A stretch of DNA of 64,000 nt, from NCBI GenBank assembly GCA_937926445.1, contig CALBAK010000028.1, positions 108,514 through 172,513 of the forward strand, in the 5' to 3' direction. The stretch's first letter is position 1, and each line of letters opens with the position of its first letter. A model generated the notes under the pieces. The model ran no database searches, had not been told where the DNA came from, and was given only the letters and a program-made list of their open reading frames with translations. This document shows, in pieces, positions 50,216 to 59,653 of this stretch. Source of the stretch: an uncultured Alphaproteobacteria bacterium. GTDB lineage: Bacteria > Pseudomonadota > Alphaproteobacteria > Geminicoccales > Geminicoccaceae. The position numbers and the translations under genes are program-made.

Positions 50216-51479
50216 GCTCGCCCGTCGCTCCTTCCTCGCCGGTGCCGCCGCGCTGGCCGTCGCCGTACCGGGCCGCAGCTCGGGCGCCGCAGCACCCCGC
50301 GTGGTGATCGCCGGAGCCGGCTTCACCGGTGCCACCTGCGCCGAGTACTTGCGTAAATACGCTCCCGGCATCGCCGTCACGCGGGTCGACAGGAACCCAC
50401 CCCACGTCGCCTGCCCGGGCAGCAACGAGGTCCTGGTCGGCCTGAAGCGGATCCAGGATCTCCGGCGCGACGTGTCGGCCATGGCCCGCGGTCGCGGCTT
50501 GACCTTCCTTCGCGGCGAGATCGCCGCCATCGATCCGGCGCGCCGCTCGATCCGCTTGAGCAACGGCCAGACCGTGGCGGGCGATGCCCTCATGGTGGCG
50601 CCGGGCATCGGTTTTCGCTGGGGCGCCGTTCAGGGCTACAACCAGACGACCGAGAGCACGCTGCCGCACGCCTGGATCGCCGGGCCTCAGACCGAGGCGC
50701 TTCGCTCGTCGACTCCAGACCCTACCCGGCAACCCGACCGTCATCCTCACCATTCCTAGAGCGCCTTATCGCTGCCCGGTGGCTTCCTACGAACGGGCGA
50801 GCCTGATCGCCTGGTACCTCGCCCGGAGTGGAAAGCGGGGCCGCGTACTGATCCTCGATGCCAACGACAGCTTTCCCAAGCAGGCGTTGTTCGAAGAGGT
50901 CTGGCGGACCCTCTATCCGGGCGCTGTCCAGCGCATCCCGGGCAGCCAGGACGGCGAGGTCGTGGCGGTCGACGCCGCCAATCTGGTCGTTCGCACCCGG
51001 ACCCAGAGGTACCAGGGTCACCTCCCGAACGTCATTCCGCCCCAGTAGGCGGGCCCGCTCGCTCAGGCCGCGGGGCTGACCGACAGCACCGGCTGATGCC
51101 CGGTCGACCCCAGGACCTTCGAATCCACCCGGGTGCCCGGCGTCTGGGTGATCGGCGATTCGGCCCTCACCAACCTGCCGCGCTCGGCCGCCGCCGGGAT
51201 GGGTGCCGCGAAGGTCGGTGCCGCCGCGATCGCCACCCGGCTCGTGCGCCGTGCCGCCGACGAGCCGCTCGTCATCAACACCTGCTACAGCACGGTTGCC
51301 CAGGGCCAGGCCATCGGCATCGTCACCGTCTTCGGACTCCAGGGTAGCGCCAGTTCGCCGCCCGCAACGGCGCGACGGGTACGACCCCGGTCGGCGCCGG
51401 GCCGCATTACTGGCGCGAGGAGTACGAGGACGCTGTCGGCTGGTGGCGCAACATGTTGGCCGACGCGTTCAATCCCTGA
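50208..51479 (+). pseudogene. fccB: Flavocytochrome c sulfide dehydrogenase, FAD subunit, multiply broken
   Basis: ATG 50208 starts a twin-arginine signal (ARRSFLAGAAAL) and a FAD-binding fold VVIAGAGFTGATCAEYLRK, followed by HVACPGSNEVLVG with the FAD-linked Cys region of the family. Lesions: an extra base near 50706, after which PGNPTVILTIPRAPYRCPV continues in the next frame; TAG 51046-51048 after VIPPQ; TGA 51094-51096 where Trp of GWCPVD is expected; and a frame change near 51340, after which HYWREEYEDAVGWWRNMLADAF ends at TGA 51479. The FAD-domain motif VWVIGDSALTNLPRSA and NTCYS are still clear. Rebuilt length is about 423 residues, normal for FccB. It cannot make an active enzyme as written. 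Confidence 0.88.
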
Positions 51480-51908
51480 GGGCGGCCGCCGGCTCGGGCT
51501 CGGCCGTCAGATGGCGGACCTCGAGCCCGAGCCGGTGCCGGAGCTCCTCGGCTACGATCGCCCGGTGGCAGTGGGCCGGATCGCCCTCGAGGCAGAGGAG
51601 GCAGAGGCGCTGTCGGCCTGGGCCTCGAGGCTTTCGAGATGCGTTCGGAAGATCGCCTCGAACCGCTCGAGCCGGCCGGCGCGGGCCGCCTCTCGGCCCG
51701 CGGCCGGTGTGCCGAGCCCCTTGAGATGCCGGTAGTCGATCCCGGCCTCCCGGAGAGCGGCCGCGAGTGCTCCCTTGGAGAAGCCGGGTCGGCGCGAGGC
51801 CGGCACCGCCCGGACGTCCACGAGGAGCTCGATCTCGGCTGCGCGCAGCGTCGCGATCAAGCTCTCGGGGGTCGCCCGGGCGTAACCGATGGTCCAGAGC
51901 GTCGTCAC
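51469..51908 (-). pseudogene. DUF488 family protein, -1 frameshift
   Basis: GTG 51908 begins TTLWTIGYARATPESLIATLR and continues LLVDVRAVPASRRPGFSKGALAAAL and YRHLKGLGTP, the DUF488 signature. Near 51620, after SLEAQAD, the expected LCLLCLEGDPAHCHRAIVAEEL appears only in another frame, which ends at TGA 51469-51471. One base is missing. Joined, the protein would be about 146 residues, normal for this family of unknown function with conserved Cys/His. It overlaps the 3' end of fccB by 11 bp on the opposite strand. Confidence 0.82.
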
Positions 51909-51954
51909 GGCATCGCGCCGCCGCTGCTCCGCGCGGCAGGCCAGCTTCGATCGC

Positions 51955-53286
51955 TCACGCCTTGAAATAGCGCCGCGCGCGGCGCTCGGCATCGGCCATC
52001 GCCTCCTCCGGCGTCATCTTCCCCGCACGGACGTTCTGGAACATGTCGAGCACCACGAAATCGGTCTCGGCGGCAGCGGCGGCTTCCGACGGGCGGCCCT
52101 TGTAGCTCTGCGGCAGGGCCTTGCACATCACGTTCTTGGAGGGCCCGTGCTTGGGGTCCACCGACCAGACGGGCGCCGCGTCGTAGGCCTCGAGCGGGTG
52201 ACAGCAATAGCCGATCGAGGCGCCCATCCACGCCCCGTATTGCTCCTCCTACATCATGAAGCGCAGATATTCCTTGGCCGCGTTCGGATATTTCGACGAC
52301 TTGAGGACGATCGCGTTGATCACGAGCGCGCCCTGGGTCGGAAAGCGACTGGTCCCACCGGGAAGTCGCCGTGGTGAATGTCCTCGGCCATCGCCTGGAG
52401 TGCGGGGTCCTTGCTCGTCTTGGCGGCGTAGTAGATCGAGATGCCGTTGGTCGTCAGGCTGATCTCGCCCGCCAGGAAAGCTTTGTTGTTGAACGGATCG
52501 AGCCAGGCGAGCGGGCCGGGAACGAAGGTCTCGTAGAGCGCCTTGGCGAAGAGGAGCGCCTCCTTGGTCTTCGGATTGTTGATGACGACCCGACTTTCTT
52601 CGTCGATCAGCGCGGACCCGTAGCCCCAGAGCACCCAGTCGGTCCAACCGCGGTCGCGCACCGCGTTGCCGAGCGCGAAGCCGCAGGGATGGCCGATCTT
52701 CTGCAGAGCCCGGCAGAGCTCGAGGAAGCCCGGAAAGTCTTCGGGGATGCCGTCGAAGCCGGCCCGCTTAACCTACGATCGGCGATAGACCATGGTCGAG
52801 CCGGAGCCGCCCAACGGCAGCGAGATCCACTGGCCCTTGGCGTTCGTGCCGTAATGCTTCGCCACGGGGAACCAGCCGCCGTACTTCGCGCCGAGATAAT
52901 TGGCGAGATCGTCCATCGGCACAAGCTTCTGCTCGAAGAGATGCTGATCCTCCTGCCAAGCCAGGATGATGTCGGGGCCGCTGCCGATGTTGGCGGCGAC
53001 CGCGGTATTCGGCCGTATGACCTACCAACTCTTGCTATCGACCTTGACCTCGATGCAGGTGGTCTCGGTGAACTTCTTGGTGTTGGCGAGCCACAACGTC
53101 TCGTCACCCTGGACGAACTTGGCGGGCCGCAGCACCCGCAGGCTCGCCCCCTTCTCGATGGCGAACTTGGGCGGGGGTACGTCCTTCACCGCGATCCGAG
53201 CCGCAGCGTTCCGCCCCGAGAGGCACGTGGCGGCGAGCCCCCCCGATACCCAGAGCGAGCGTGCGGCGACGGTCGTATCGGTGCAT
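51955..53286 (-). pseudogene. ABC sugar-type extracellular solute-binding protein (family 1), multiply broken
   Basis: ATG 53286 follows GGGAGG. Rebuilt, it is about 444 residues: TAVAANIGSGPDIILAWQED, SLPLGGSGSTMVYRRS, GHPCGFALGNAVRD, FLAGEISLTTNGISIYYAAK, and a C terminus EEAMADAERRARRYFKA, typical of sugar-binding proteins. Lesions: a seven-G run near 53238 that shifts the signal peptide; TAG at 53022-53024, 52773-52775 and 52249-52251, all in the reading frame of the local segment; and a frame change near 52355 after GDFPVG. The expected residues at the stops are Glu or Trp. No permease or ATPase gene is adjacent. It lies downstream of the enolase-superfamily remnant, on the same strand. 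Confidence 0.85.
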
Positions 53287-53309
53287 CGTTCGGCCTCCCT
53301 TTTCTGGTT

Positions 53310-53821
53310 TCAGAGCTCTTCCGACCTCTCGATCTTCGTCTCATCGAGGTCGGGAGACAAGCCCGGTCGCTCGTCGAGGGCGATCTCACCGGCCCGCGGT
53401 AGGATGGATCGCGGAACCAGTAGAGATGGATCGCGTTCCACTTGACGAGATATTCCTGCCAGGGGGTGAGGATAGGCGATTGCAGGACCGAGAAGGCCGT
53501 GTTCACCGGCGTCGAATGACCGTGCGGGATGTAGATCACGTCGTGCGTGGTCGTGAGCGCCGCGATCCCGAGCCGGCAGCCGTCGATCCGTCCCTCCTAG
53601 TGCCCCTCGGGACCGAACGCCGTGTTGATATCGACCGCTCGGCCGAGACGCTCTTTCGAGGAACGGGCCTTCCGCCTCGAGGGTCGCCGCAACGCGGCGC
53701 GCGCGACGTGCCGTGATGCTGGAGGCGAGAGGCTCGGCGCCGACGGCTGGCCCTAGACGCCTGGGCCGACAATCTCCACCCCTGCCGGGCGGGCCCTCGG
53801 ATCGACCCGACGGATCCGCAT
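53310..53821 (-). pseudogene. Remnant of an enolase-superfamily (mandelate racemase/MLE-like) sugar-acid dehydratase
   Basis: The readable part is VDINTAFGPEGH, TAG (53597-53599, Trp expected), then EGRIDGCRLGIAALTTTHDVIYIPHGHSTPVN-type sequence and TPWQEYLVKWNAIHLYWFRDPSY. One base is missing near 53418, after which PRAGEIALDERPGLSPDLDETKI ends at TGA 53310-53312. The PHGHSTP, LEYLVKWN-like and GLGxELDExKI-like elements resemble the C-terminal lobe of mandelate racemase-family dehydratases. A candidate start MRIRRVD at 53821 is in the same frame, but the 300 or so residues of the barrel are missing, so there is also an internal deletion. Family assignment is moderate. Confidence 0.5.
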
Positions 53822-53866
53822 CCGCTTCTGCGGCGTATCCGGCGCGTTCGAACCACGGAGGACGGA

Positions 53867-54469
53867 ATGGAGCGTGCTGTTCTCGACGAAGCGGGGCGAA
53901 ATCTCCTGTTTCGCGCCGCGCGGACCCACAGCGCCTGGCTCGATCGGCCGGTCGAGGAGGCCAAGCTCGTCGAGCTCTACGAACTGTTGAAATGGGGCCC
54001 GACGAGTGCCAACGGTCTACCGCTCCGCGTCCTCTTCCTCATAAGCCGCGCCGCCAAGGAGCGGCTTCGACCGGCGCTCTCGCCCGGCAACGTCGCCAAG
54101 ACGATGGCGGCACCGGTCACCGCGATCCTGGCTTACGACACCCGGTTCTTCGAGTTCCTGCCGAAGACCTTCCCGCACGAGCCCGAGGCGGTCTCCTGGT
54201 TCTCTGGGCCGGGCAAGGAAAACGCTGCTCTCGAGACGGCGTTCCGCAACTGCAGCCTTCAGGGCGGCTATTTCATCCTGGCGGCCCGGGCGGTCGGTCT
54301 CGACTGCGGACCGATGTCCGGCTTCGATCGGGACCGGGTCGACGCGGAATTCTTTCCGGACGGCCGGCTGCGCTCCAATTTCTTGTGCAATCTGGGCTAC
54401 GGCGATCCCACCCGACTGCCGCCCAGGAACCCTCGGCTCTCCTTCGAGGAGGCCTGCCGGATCCTCTGA
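53867..54469 (+). CDS. RutE-like malonic semialdehyde reductase / nitroreductase
   Basis: A 200-residue FMN-dependent nitroreductase-fold protein of the RutE/HadB group: [17 protein letters not shown] near residue 43, [28 protein letters not shown] near 125 and [17 protein letters not shown] near 175. In E. coli, RutE reduces malonic semialdehyde to 3-hydroxypropionate during pyrimidine use. No other rut genes are here, so it may act as a general 3-hydroxypropionate/semialdehyde enzyme. ATG 53867 follows GGAGGACGG. Intact, next to the decayed sugar-acid genes. Confidence 0.87.
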   Translation: MERAVLDEAGRNLLFRAARTHSAWLDRPVEEAKLVELYELLKWGPTSANGLPLRVLFLISRAAKERLRPALSPGNVAKTMAAPVTAILAYDTRFFEFLPKTFPHEPEAVSWFSGPGKENAALETAFRNCSLQGGYFILAARAVGLDCGPMSGFDRDRVDAEFFPDGRLRSNFLCNLGYGDPTRLPPRNPRLSFEEACRIL

Positions 54470-54626
54470 GCGGGCTCGAAGCGGCCGCACGAGGTCCATG
54501 GCGGACGGGTGAAATCGCCGTTAGCCCGTCCGTCGTCCGCGCCGGAAACGCGCTCCATATCAACACCCTGCGCACACCGCTCGGGTCGCGTTCACGGCCT
54601 TCGCGTTCATGTGAGCACCACCCCCG

Positions 54627-54657
54627 TTGATCCAGGACCATTTTGGTCCCGTATTAT
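54627..54657 (+). promoter_or_regulatory. Putative rpoH promoter with a palindrome in the spacer
   Basis: TTGATC (54627-54632) and TATTAT (54652-54657) could be -35 and -10 elements with a 19-nt spacer. Inside the spacer is the perfect inverted repeat GGACCA-TTT-TGGTCC (54635-54649), which would be a good operator or a small hairpin. The region lies 56 bp upstream of the rpoH start. The 19-nt spacing is longer than ideal. Confidence 0.4.
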
Positions 54658-54712
54658 GGGACGAGGTCGGCGGGGCCACGGGCCCTGGCCCGGCCGGAGC
54701 GATGGAGGCACC

Positions 54713-55612
<900 letters not shown>

Positions 55613-55698
55613 ACGCGGCGGCGAGGGCGGGCTGTAGCGCCGGGGCGATCCGTCGCGGCTCGCTCGGGCTGCGGCCGGCGACCCTGGACAAAGTGCCT

Positions 55699-55724
55699 CG
55701 AGCGGCCAACATGCGGGCCGCTCG
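55699..55724 (+). terminator. 9-bp hairpin downstream of rpoH
   Basis: CGAGCGGCC (55699-55707), an eight-base loop and GGCCGCTCG (55716-55724) form a perfect stem 86 bp after the rpoH stop and about 70 bp before the next start. There is no T-tract, so intrinsic termination is uncertain. Confidence 0.4.
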
Positions 55725-55793
55725 TGCGGCGGCAGACCGACCGCCGCCTCTGGCGAGGCGAGCGAGCACGCCATCATCCGACGAGGAGCGAGG

Positions 55794-56549
55794 ATGAACG
55801 TTCTGCGCGCCGGCGCCGTGACGCTGGCTCTCGCGACCGCCGCGACGGGGTCCGCCGCCGCGCGCGACAAGGACGGCACGTTCGCCGTCAAGGGTGTAGG
55901 CAACGAGACCTGCGCGGCGCTCCTCCAAGCCTTCATGGAGAAGAAGCCGGGGGTCGACGCCTACATCAACTGGCTCGAGGGCTTCCTCACCGGCCTCAAC
56001 GACGCCACGCCGCAGACCTACGACACGGCACCTTGGCAATCGCCGGTCATCCTCTTCGAGCTCACCGCGCGCTACTGCGACCAGAACAAAGAAGCGCGCC
56101 TGATCCAGGCCGCCAAGGCGGTCGAGCAGGTCATCCGGCCCTTCCGGTTGGCGCAGCGCTCGCCGGTCGTCGAGATCAAGGTCGGAGACCGCACCATGCG
56201 GCACTACCAGGACACGATCCGCCGCGCCCAGGAGATCCTGATCAAGAGCGGCCTCCTGACTGGCAAGGCGGACGGGTCCTGGGGGCCCAAGACGCAGCAG
56301 GCCTTCGAAGTCTATCAGGAGCGCTCGGGCCTCAAGAAGACCGGCCTGCCGGATCAGGAGACGCTCTTCAAGCTGTTCTTCGAAGCCCACCAAGCCGCTC
56401 TCGCCGAGGAGCCGCGTGGCCAGCAAGCGCCCGCGCGCCAGCCGGCCCGTCAGCAACAGCAGGGCGGCGCTCGGCCGCCGGCCGCCGGCTCGGGCGGGCA
56501 GGGCCAGGCTCCGGCGAGCCAGCCTCCCCTCAACCTCCAGGTCCGCTGA
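55794..56549 (+). CDS. Secreted protein with HdeA-like region and peptidoglycan-binding domain
   Basis: A 251-residue precursor. Residues 1-22 look like a signal peptide (ALATAATGSAAA). Residues about 30-110 hold two Cys (NETCAALLQAF and ARYCDQN) and YINWLEGFLTGLND, a pattern I associate loosely with small periplasmic HdeA-like helical proteins. Residues about 138-195 are a PG_binding_1 domain (RRAQEILIKSGLLTGKADGSWGPKTQQAFEVYQERSG pattern), which binds peptidoglycan. The last 50 residues are Gln/Pro/Ala-rich and probably disordered. No enzymatic domain is present, so it may anchor or sense at the cell wall. It converges with dgoA, overlapping it by 20 bp. Confidence 0.75.
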   Translation: MNVLRAGAVTLALATAATGSAAARDKDGTFAVKGVGNETCAALLQAFMEKKPGVDAYINWLEGFLTGLNDATPQTYDTAPWQSPVILFELTARYCDQNKEARLIQAAKAVEQVIRPFRLAQRSPVVEIKVGDRTMRHYQDTIRRAQEILIKSGLLTGKADGSWGPKTQQAFEVYQERSGLKKTGLPDQETLFKLFFEAHQAALAEEPRGQQAPARQPARQQQQGGARPPAAGSGGQGQAPASQPPLNLQVR

Positions 56550-57183
56550 GCGCACCGGCGCCGGTCGCCGCCAGCCAAGCGGCGAGGAAGCCGCGGGCGC
56601 GCTCGGCGACCCGCTCGGGCCCGTCGCCGGGCCGGTAGAGCGCCGAGCCGAGACCGAAACCATCCGCCCCGGCGGCGCGGAACCGCGCCATGGTTTCGGG
56701 CGTGATGCCACCCACCGGAAAGAGGCGGGTACCGCTGGGCAGCACCGCCTTGAGCGCCTTGACGACCGGAGGCCCCAGCAACTCCGCCGGGAACAATTTC
56801 AACGCGTCGGCTCCGGCATCGAGCATGGCGAAAGCCTCGGTGGGTGTCGCCACGCCCGGGATCGCGACGAGCCCACGGGCCTTGGCCTCTCGCACGATCG
56901 CGGGATCGGCGTGCGGTGTGACGATCAACCGACCCCCCGCCGCCGCCACCTCGGCCACCTCCGAGGCGCGGCGGAGCGTTCCGGCGCCGACCAGTGCCCG
57001 CCCCGCGAGCAGCCGGGCGAGCCGGCCGATGCTCGCGAGCGGCTCGAGCGAGTTGAGCGGCACCTCGACGATTCGGATCCCCGCCTCGAGCAGGGCGAAG
57101 CCGATCGATTCGACCTCCTCCGCCCGCACGCCGCGGAGGATCGCTACGAGCGGCGGCTCGGGAAGGCCGACGGGCGCGCTCAC
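56530..57183 (-). CDS. dgoA: 2-dehydro-3-deoxy-6-phosphogalactonate aldolase
   Basis: Class I aldolase that splits KDPGal to pyruvate and glyceraldehyde 3-phosphate. The 217-residue product has the family start LVAILRGVRAEE, IRIVEVPLNSLEP near residue 39 (PLNS is typical of the KDPGal enzyme, where KDPG aldolase has TLRT), VGAGTLRRASEV near 66, and the Schiff-base Lys in ADALKLFPAELLGP near 133. GTG 57183 overlaps the dgoK stop by four bases. It is the last gene of the macrodomain - kdgK - dgoK - dgoA operon. A longer open frame upstream lies in another gene. Confidence 0.93.
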   Translation of the reverse strand: MSAPVGLPEPPLVAILRGVRAEEVESIGFALLEAGIRIVEVPLNSLEPLASIGRLARLLAGRALVGAGTLRRASEVAEVAAAGGRLIVTPHADPAIVREAKARGLVAIPGVATPTEAFAMLDAGADALKLFPAELLGPPVVKALKAVLPSGTRLFPVGGITPETMARFRAAGADGFGLGSALYRPGDGPERVAERARGFLAAWLAATGAGALSGPGG

Positions 57184-58115
57184 GACCCGTCTCCGTCGAC
57201 GAGGCCGGCGAGCCGTGCGAGCCGATACTGGCCGCGCGCGGCGGCATCCTCCGAGGCCCGCAGGTGGGCCCGCCCGGCGAGCTCGAGGGCTCGGGCGTAG
57301 CGGGCGACGAGCGCCGGCTCGCCGACCAGCACGACAGGCTCCTCGGATCCGCCGAGCGCCGCCGCCTCCCGGAGTTCGCTGCCGATCAGGAGCCCCGAGA
57401 GATAGCTCGTCACCGCCTCCTCGCGGAGCTCGCCCGCGAGCACGAGGGCCCGGGCCGAGAACAATCGGGCGAGGGTGCCGCCGCTGCCGGCTTCGGGCGA
57501 CAGCCCGACCCGAACACCGCGGGCGAACCCCTCCTCGTCCTCGGCCTCGCCCCGGGCGAGCCGACCGAGAATCGAGTGGGCCTTGAGCACGGCGAAGAGC
57601 TCGCCCGTCATGAACGTCGCGAAGCCGCGCACTTCGCCGGCCTCGATCGTCACCCATTTGCTGTGCGTCCCCGGTAGCACGATCGTCCGCGCCTCGGGGA
57701 TCTCGGCGAGCGCGCCCAGGATCTGGGTCTCCTCTCCTCGCAGAACGTCGGGCAGCCCGTCCGGCCGGCGTGCCGAGAGCCCCGGCACGAGACGGACCGT
57801 CCGACCGTCGGCCAGCCGCAGCGAGGCGAGGGCGCCGGCCAGTCGCTCCGGACTCGCGGGGCATGGCAGGTAGGGGACTTCGCGCCAGCCCTGCCGGCTC
57901 GTGACCATGCCGGAGAGGATCAGCGGCAGCTCCGGACGGTCGGCGAGCCAGGCGCCCAGGAGCTCGCGAAGGCGGGCTTCGAAGCCATCGGGTGGCACCT
58001 TGAGGATGCCGGACGGTGCCGAAACGCGGTCGAGGACCACGCCGCTCCGGTCGACGAGGCAGGCGCGGAACGAGCTCGTCCCCCAATCGACGCCGAGGAG
58101 TGCGGGCGCGCTCAC
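57180..58115 (-). CDS. dgoK: 2-dehydro-3-deoxygalactonokinase
   Basis: Phosphorylates 2-keto-3-deoxygalactonate to KDPGal, the substrate of the downstream aldolase. The 311-residue product begins ALLGVDWGTSSFRACLVDRSG, the DgoK actin-like ATPase motif, and has LPLILSGMVTSRQGWREVPYL near residue 63, RGEETQILGAL near 125 and LPGTHSKWVTIEAGEVRGFATFMTGELF near 145, all typical. It overlaps kdgK and dgoA by four bases each, so translation is coupled along the operon. Confidence 0.94.
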   Translation of the reverse strand: MSAPALLGVDWGTSSFRACLVDRSGVVLDRVSAPSGILKVPPDGFEARLRELLGAWLADRPELPLILSGMVTSRQGWREVPYLPCPASPERLAGALASLRLADGRTVRLVPGLSARRPDGLPDVLRGEETQILGALAEIPEARTIVLPGTHSKWVTIEAGEVRGFATFMTGELFAVLKAHSILGRLARGEAEDEEGFARGVRVGLSPEAGSGGTLARLFSARALVLAGELREEAVTSYLSGLLIGSELREAAALGGSEEPVVLVGEPALVARYARALELAGRAHLRASEDAAARGQYRLARLAGLVDGDGS

Positions 58116-59041
58116 CGGCCGGCCTCGCCCGCGAGGAAGGCTTCGACCGCCGCCCGCGTCGGCAGCGGTGCCACCGCACCGAAGCCCGTGGTGGCGAGCG
58201 CGGCCGCGGCATTCGCCCAGCGGCCGGCGGCGAACGGATCGCCGGTCCGCAGATATTCGGCGAGGAAGGCCCCGTCGAACGCGTCGCCGGCGCCCGTCGC
58301 ATCGACCGCCCGGACGCGATGGGCCGCGAGCCGTTCGCGCCGCTCGGCCGTCGCCACGAGTGCCCCGGCCGCACCGAGCGTGAGCGCGACGATCGAAGCC
58401 CCGAGCCCGAGATAGAAATCGACGACCCGGTCGGGGTCGTCGAGGCCGGTGAGCGCCCGCGCATCGTCCAGCCCGGGCAGGAGGATCGTCGCCTGGCGCG
58501 CCGCCTCGTTGACGATCGCCCGGGCGCGGGCCGCGGGCCAGAGCCGGGGCCGGTAATCAGTGTCGTAAGCTACGATCCCGCTCGCCGCCCGGACGAGCTC
58601 GAAGGCCCGAAAAACCGTGTCGCAGGCGGTGCTCGAGATCGCCTGGCTGATCGCCGAAGCGTGCAGGATCCGGGCTTGCCGGAGCCAGGCCTCGAGCAGC
58701 TCCTCCGGCCGCATGCAGCTCGCCGCCGAGCCGTTCCGAAGATAGCTGAAGCCGTGGCCGCGCGGACCGTGGCCGACGAAATAGGCCCGGGTCGGTGCTG
58801 CGGGGTCGCGCGGTATCATCGAGGCGTCGATGCCCTCCCGCCGCCACAGCTCGACGAACGCATCGCCGAAGGCATCCGCACCGAGCCGGGTCCAATAGCC
58901 CACCCGGATCCCTTGGCGGGCAGCGGCGATCGCACAGTTCGAAGTGTCGCCGCCGTGGCCGAGCAGCACCTCGGGCTCCCCCGGCCGCGTCTGGTTGAGC
59001 TCGACCAGAGGCTCGCCGATACACACGAGATCGAGGCTCAA
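58112..59041 (-). CDS. kdgK: PfkB-family sugar kinase, probable 2-keto-3-deoxygluconate kinase
   Basis: A 309-residue ribokinase-family protein with the N-terminal GEPLVELNQ and the PfkB signature VDATGAGDAFDGAFLAEYL near residue 245, including the catalytic Asp of GAGDAF. The start CIGEPLVE and HGGDTSNCAIAAARQG fit KdgK. With dgoK and dgoA beside it, the operon could handle both gluco- and galacto-type 2-keto-3-deoxy acids, or this enzyme may act on a related sugar. TTG 59041 overlaps the stop of the macrodomain gene (TTGA). Confidence 0.85.
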   Translation of the reverse strand: MSLDLVCIGEPLVELNQTRPGEPEVLLGHGGDTSNCAIAAARQGIRVGYWTRLGADAFGDAFVELWRREGIDASMIPRDPAAPTRAYFVGHGPRGHGFSYLRNGSAASCMRPEELLEAWLRQARILHASAISQAISSTACDTVFRAFELVRAASGIVAYDTDYRPRLWPAARARAIVNEAARQATILLPGLDDARALTGLDDPDRVVDFYLGLGASIVALTLGAAGALVATAERRERLAAHRVRAVDATGAGDAFDGAFLAEYLRTGDPFAAGRWANAAAALATTGFGAVAPLPTRAAVEAFLAGEAGR

Positions 59042-59595
59042 GGATGTTCCCCGCGCGCCAGCCGGGCGAGCGCCGCGCTGTGCCGCTCGGCCGACTCCTT
59101 GCCGAAGCAGCAGAGCACGATCCGCTCCGGCTGGGCGTTGGCGGCGAGGAAGCGGGCGACCGCGCGCACCGCTACGGAAGCCGCGCGATCCGCCGGGAAA
59201 CCGTAGATGCCGGTCGAGATGGCGGGGAACGCCACGCTCGCCGCACCCACCTCGGCCGCCCGCTCGAGGGCGCGCCGGTAGGCACTAGCCAACAGCGCAT
59301 CCTCCCCGACCCCGCCACCCTGCCAGATCGGCCCCACCGCATGGATCACCCAGCGTGCCCGAAGCTCGAAGCCCGGGGTGACGACCGCATCGCCGGTGGC
59401 ACAGTGGCCGATCGCCGCACAGGCCCGGGCGAGCTCGGGCCCGGCCGCCCGGTGGATGGCACCGCACACGCCCCCGCCCGGCGCGAGCCGCTCGTTGGCG
59501 GCGTTGACGATCGCGTCCACTTCGAGGGCCGTGATGTCACCCTCGACGACCGCGATCCGCTCCACCACCCGCGGGCTTGCCGCCCCCTCGGTCAT
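59038..59595 (-). CDS. Macrodomain O-acetyl-ADP-ribose / ADP-ribose hydrolase
   Basis: A 185-residue MacroD-type protein. ADP-ribose-binding landmarks: EGDITALEVDAIVNAANERLAPGGGVCGAIHRAAG, with NAAN and GGGV catalytic-loop elements near residues 30-45, and FPAISTGIYGFPADRAA near 123 for the diphosphate loop. Members remove ADP-ribose or deacetylate O-acetyl-ADP-ribose, a sirtuin product. It is the first gene of an operon with sugar-acid kinases; the coupling (4-bp overlap) implies shared expression, but a functional link is unproved. Intact. Confidence 0.93.
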   Translation of the reverse strand: MTEGAASPRVVERIAVVEGDITALEVDAIVNAANERLAPGGGVCGAIHRAAGPELARACAAIGHCATGDAVVTPGFELRARWVIHAVGPIWQGGGVGEDALLASAYRRALERAAEVGAASVAFPAISTGIYGFPADRAASVAVRAVARFLAANAQPERIVLCCFGKESAERHSAALARLARGEHP

Positions 59596-59653
59596 CGCCC
59601 AACCTCCCCCTCGCCCGGCCGTCCTAGCACGGCCGCCCGGCCGGCGAGGAGAG

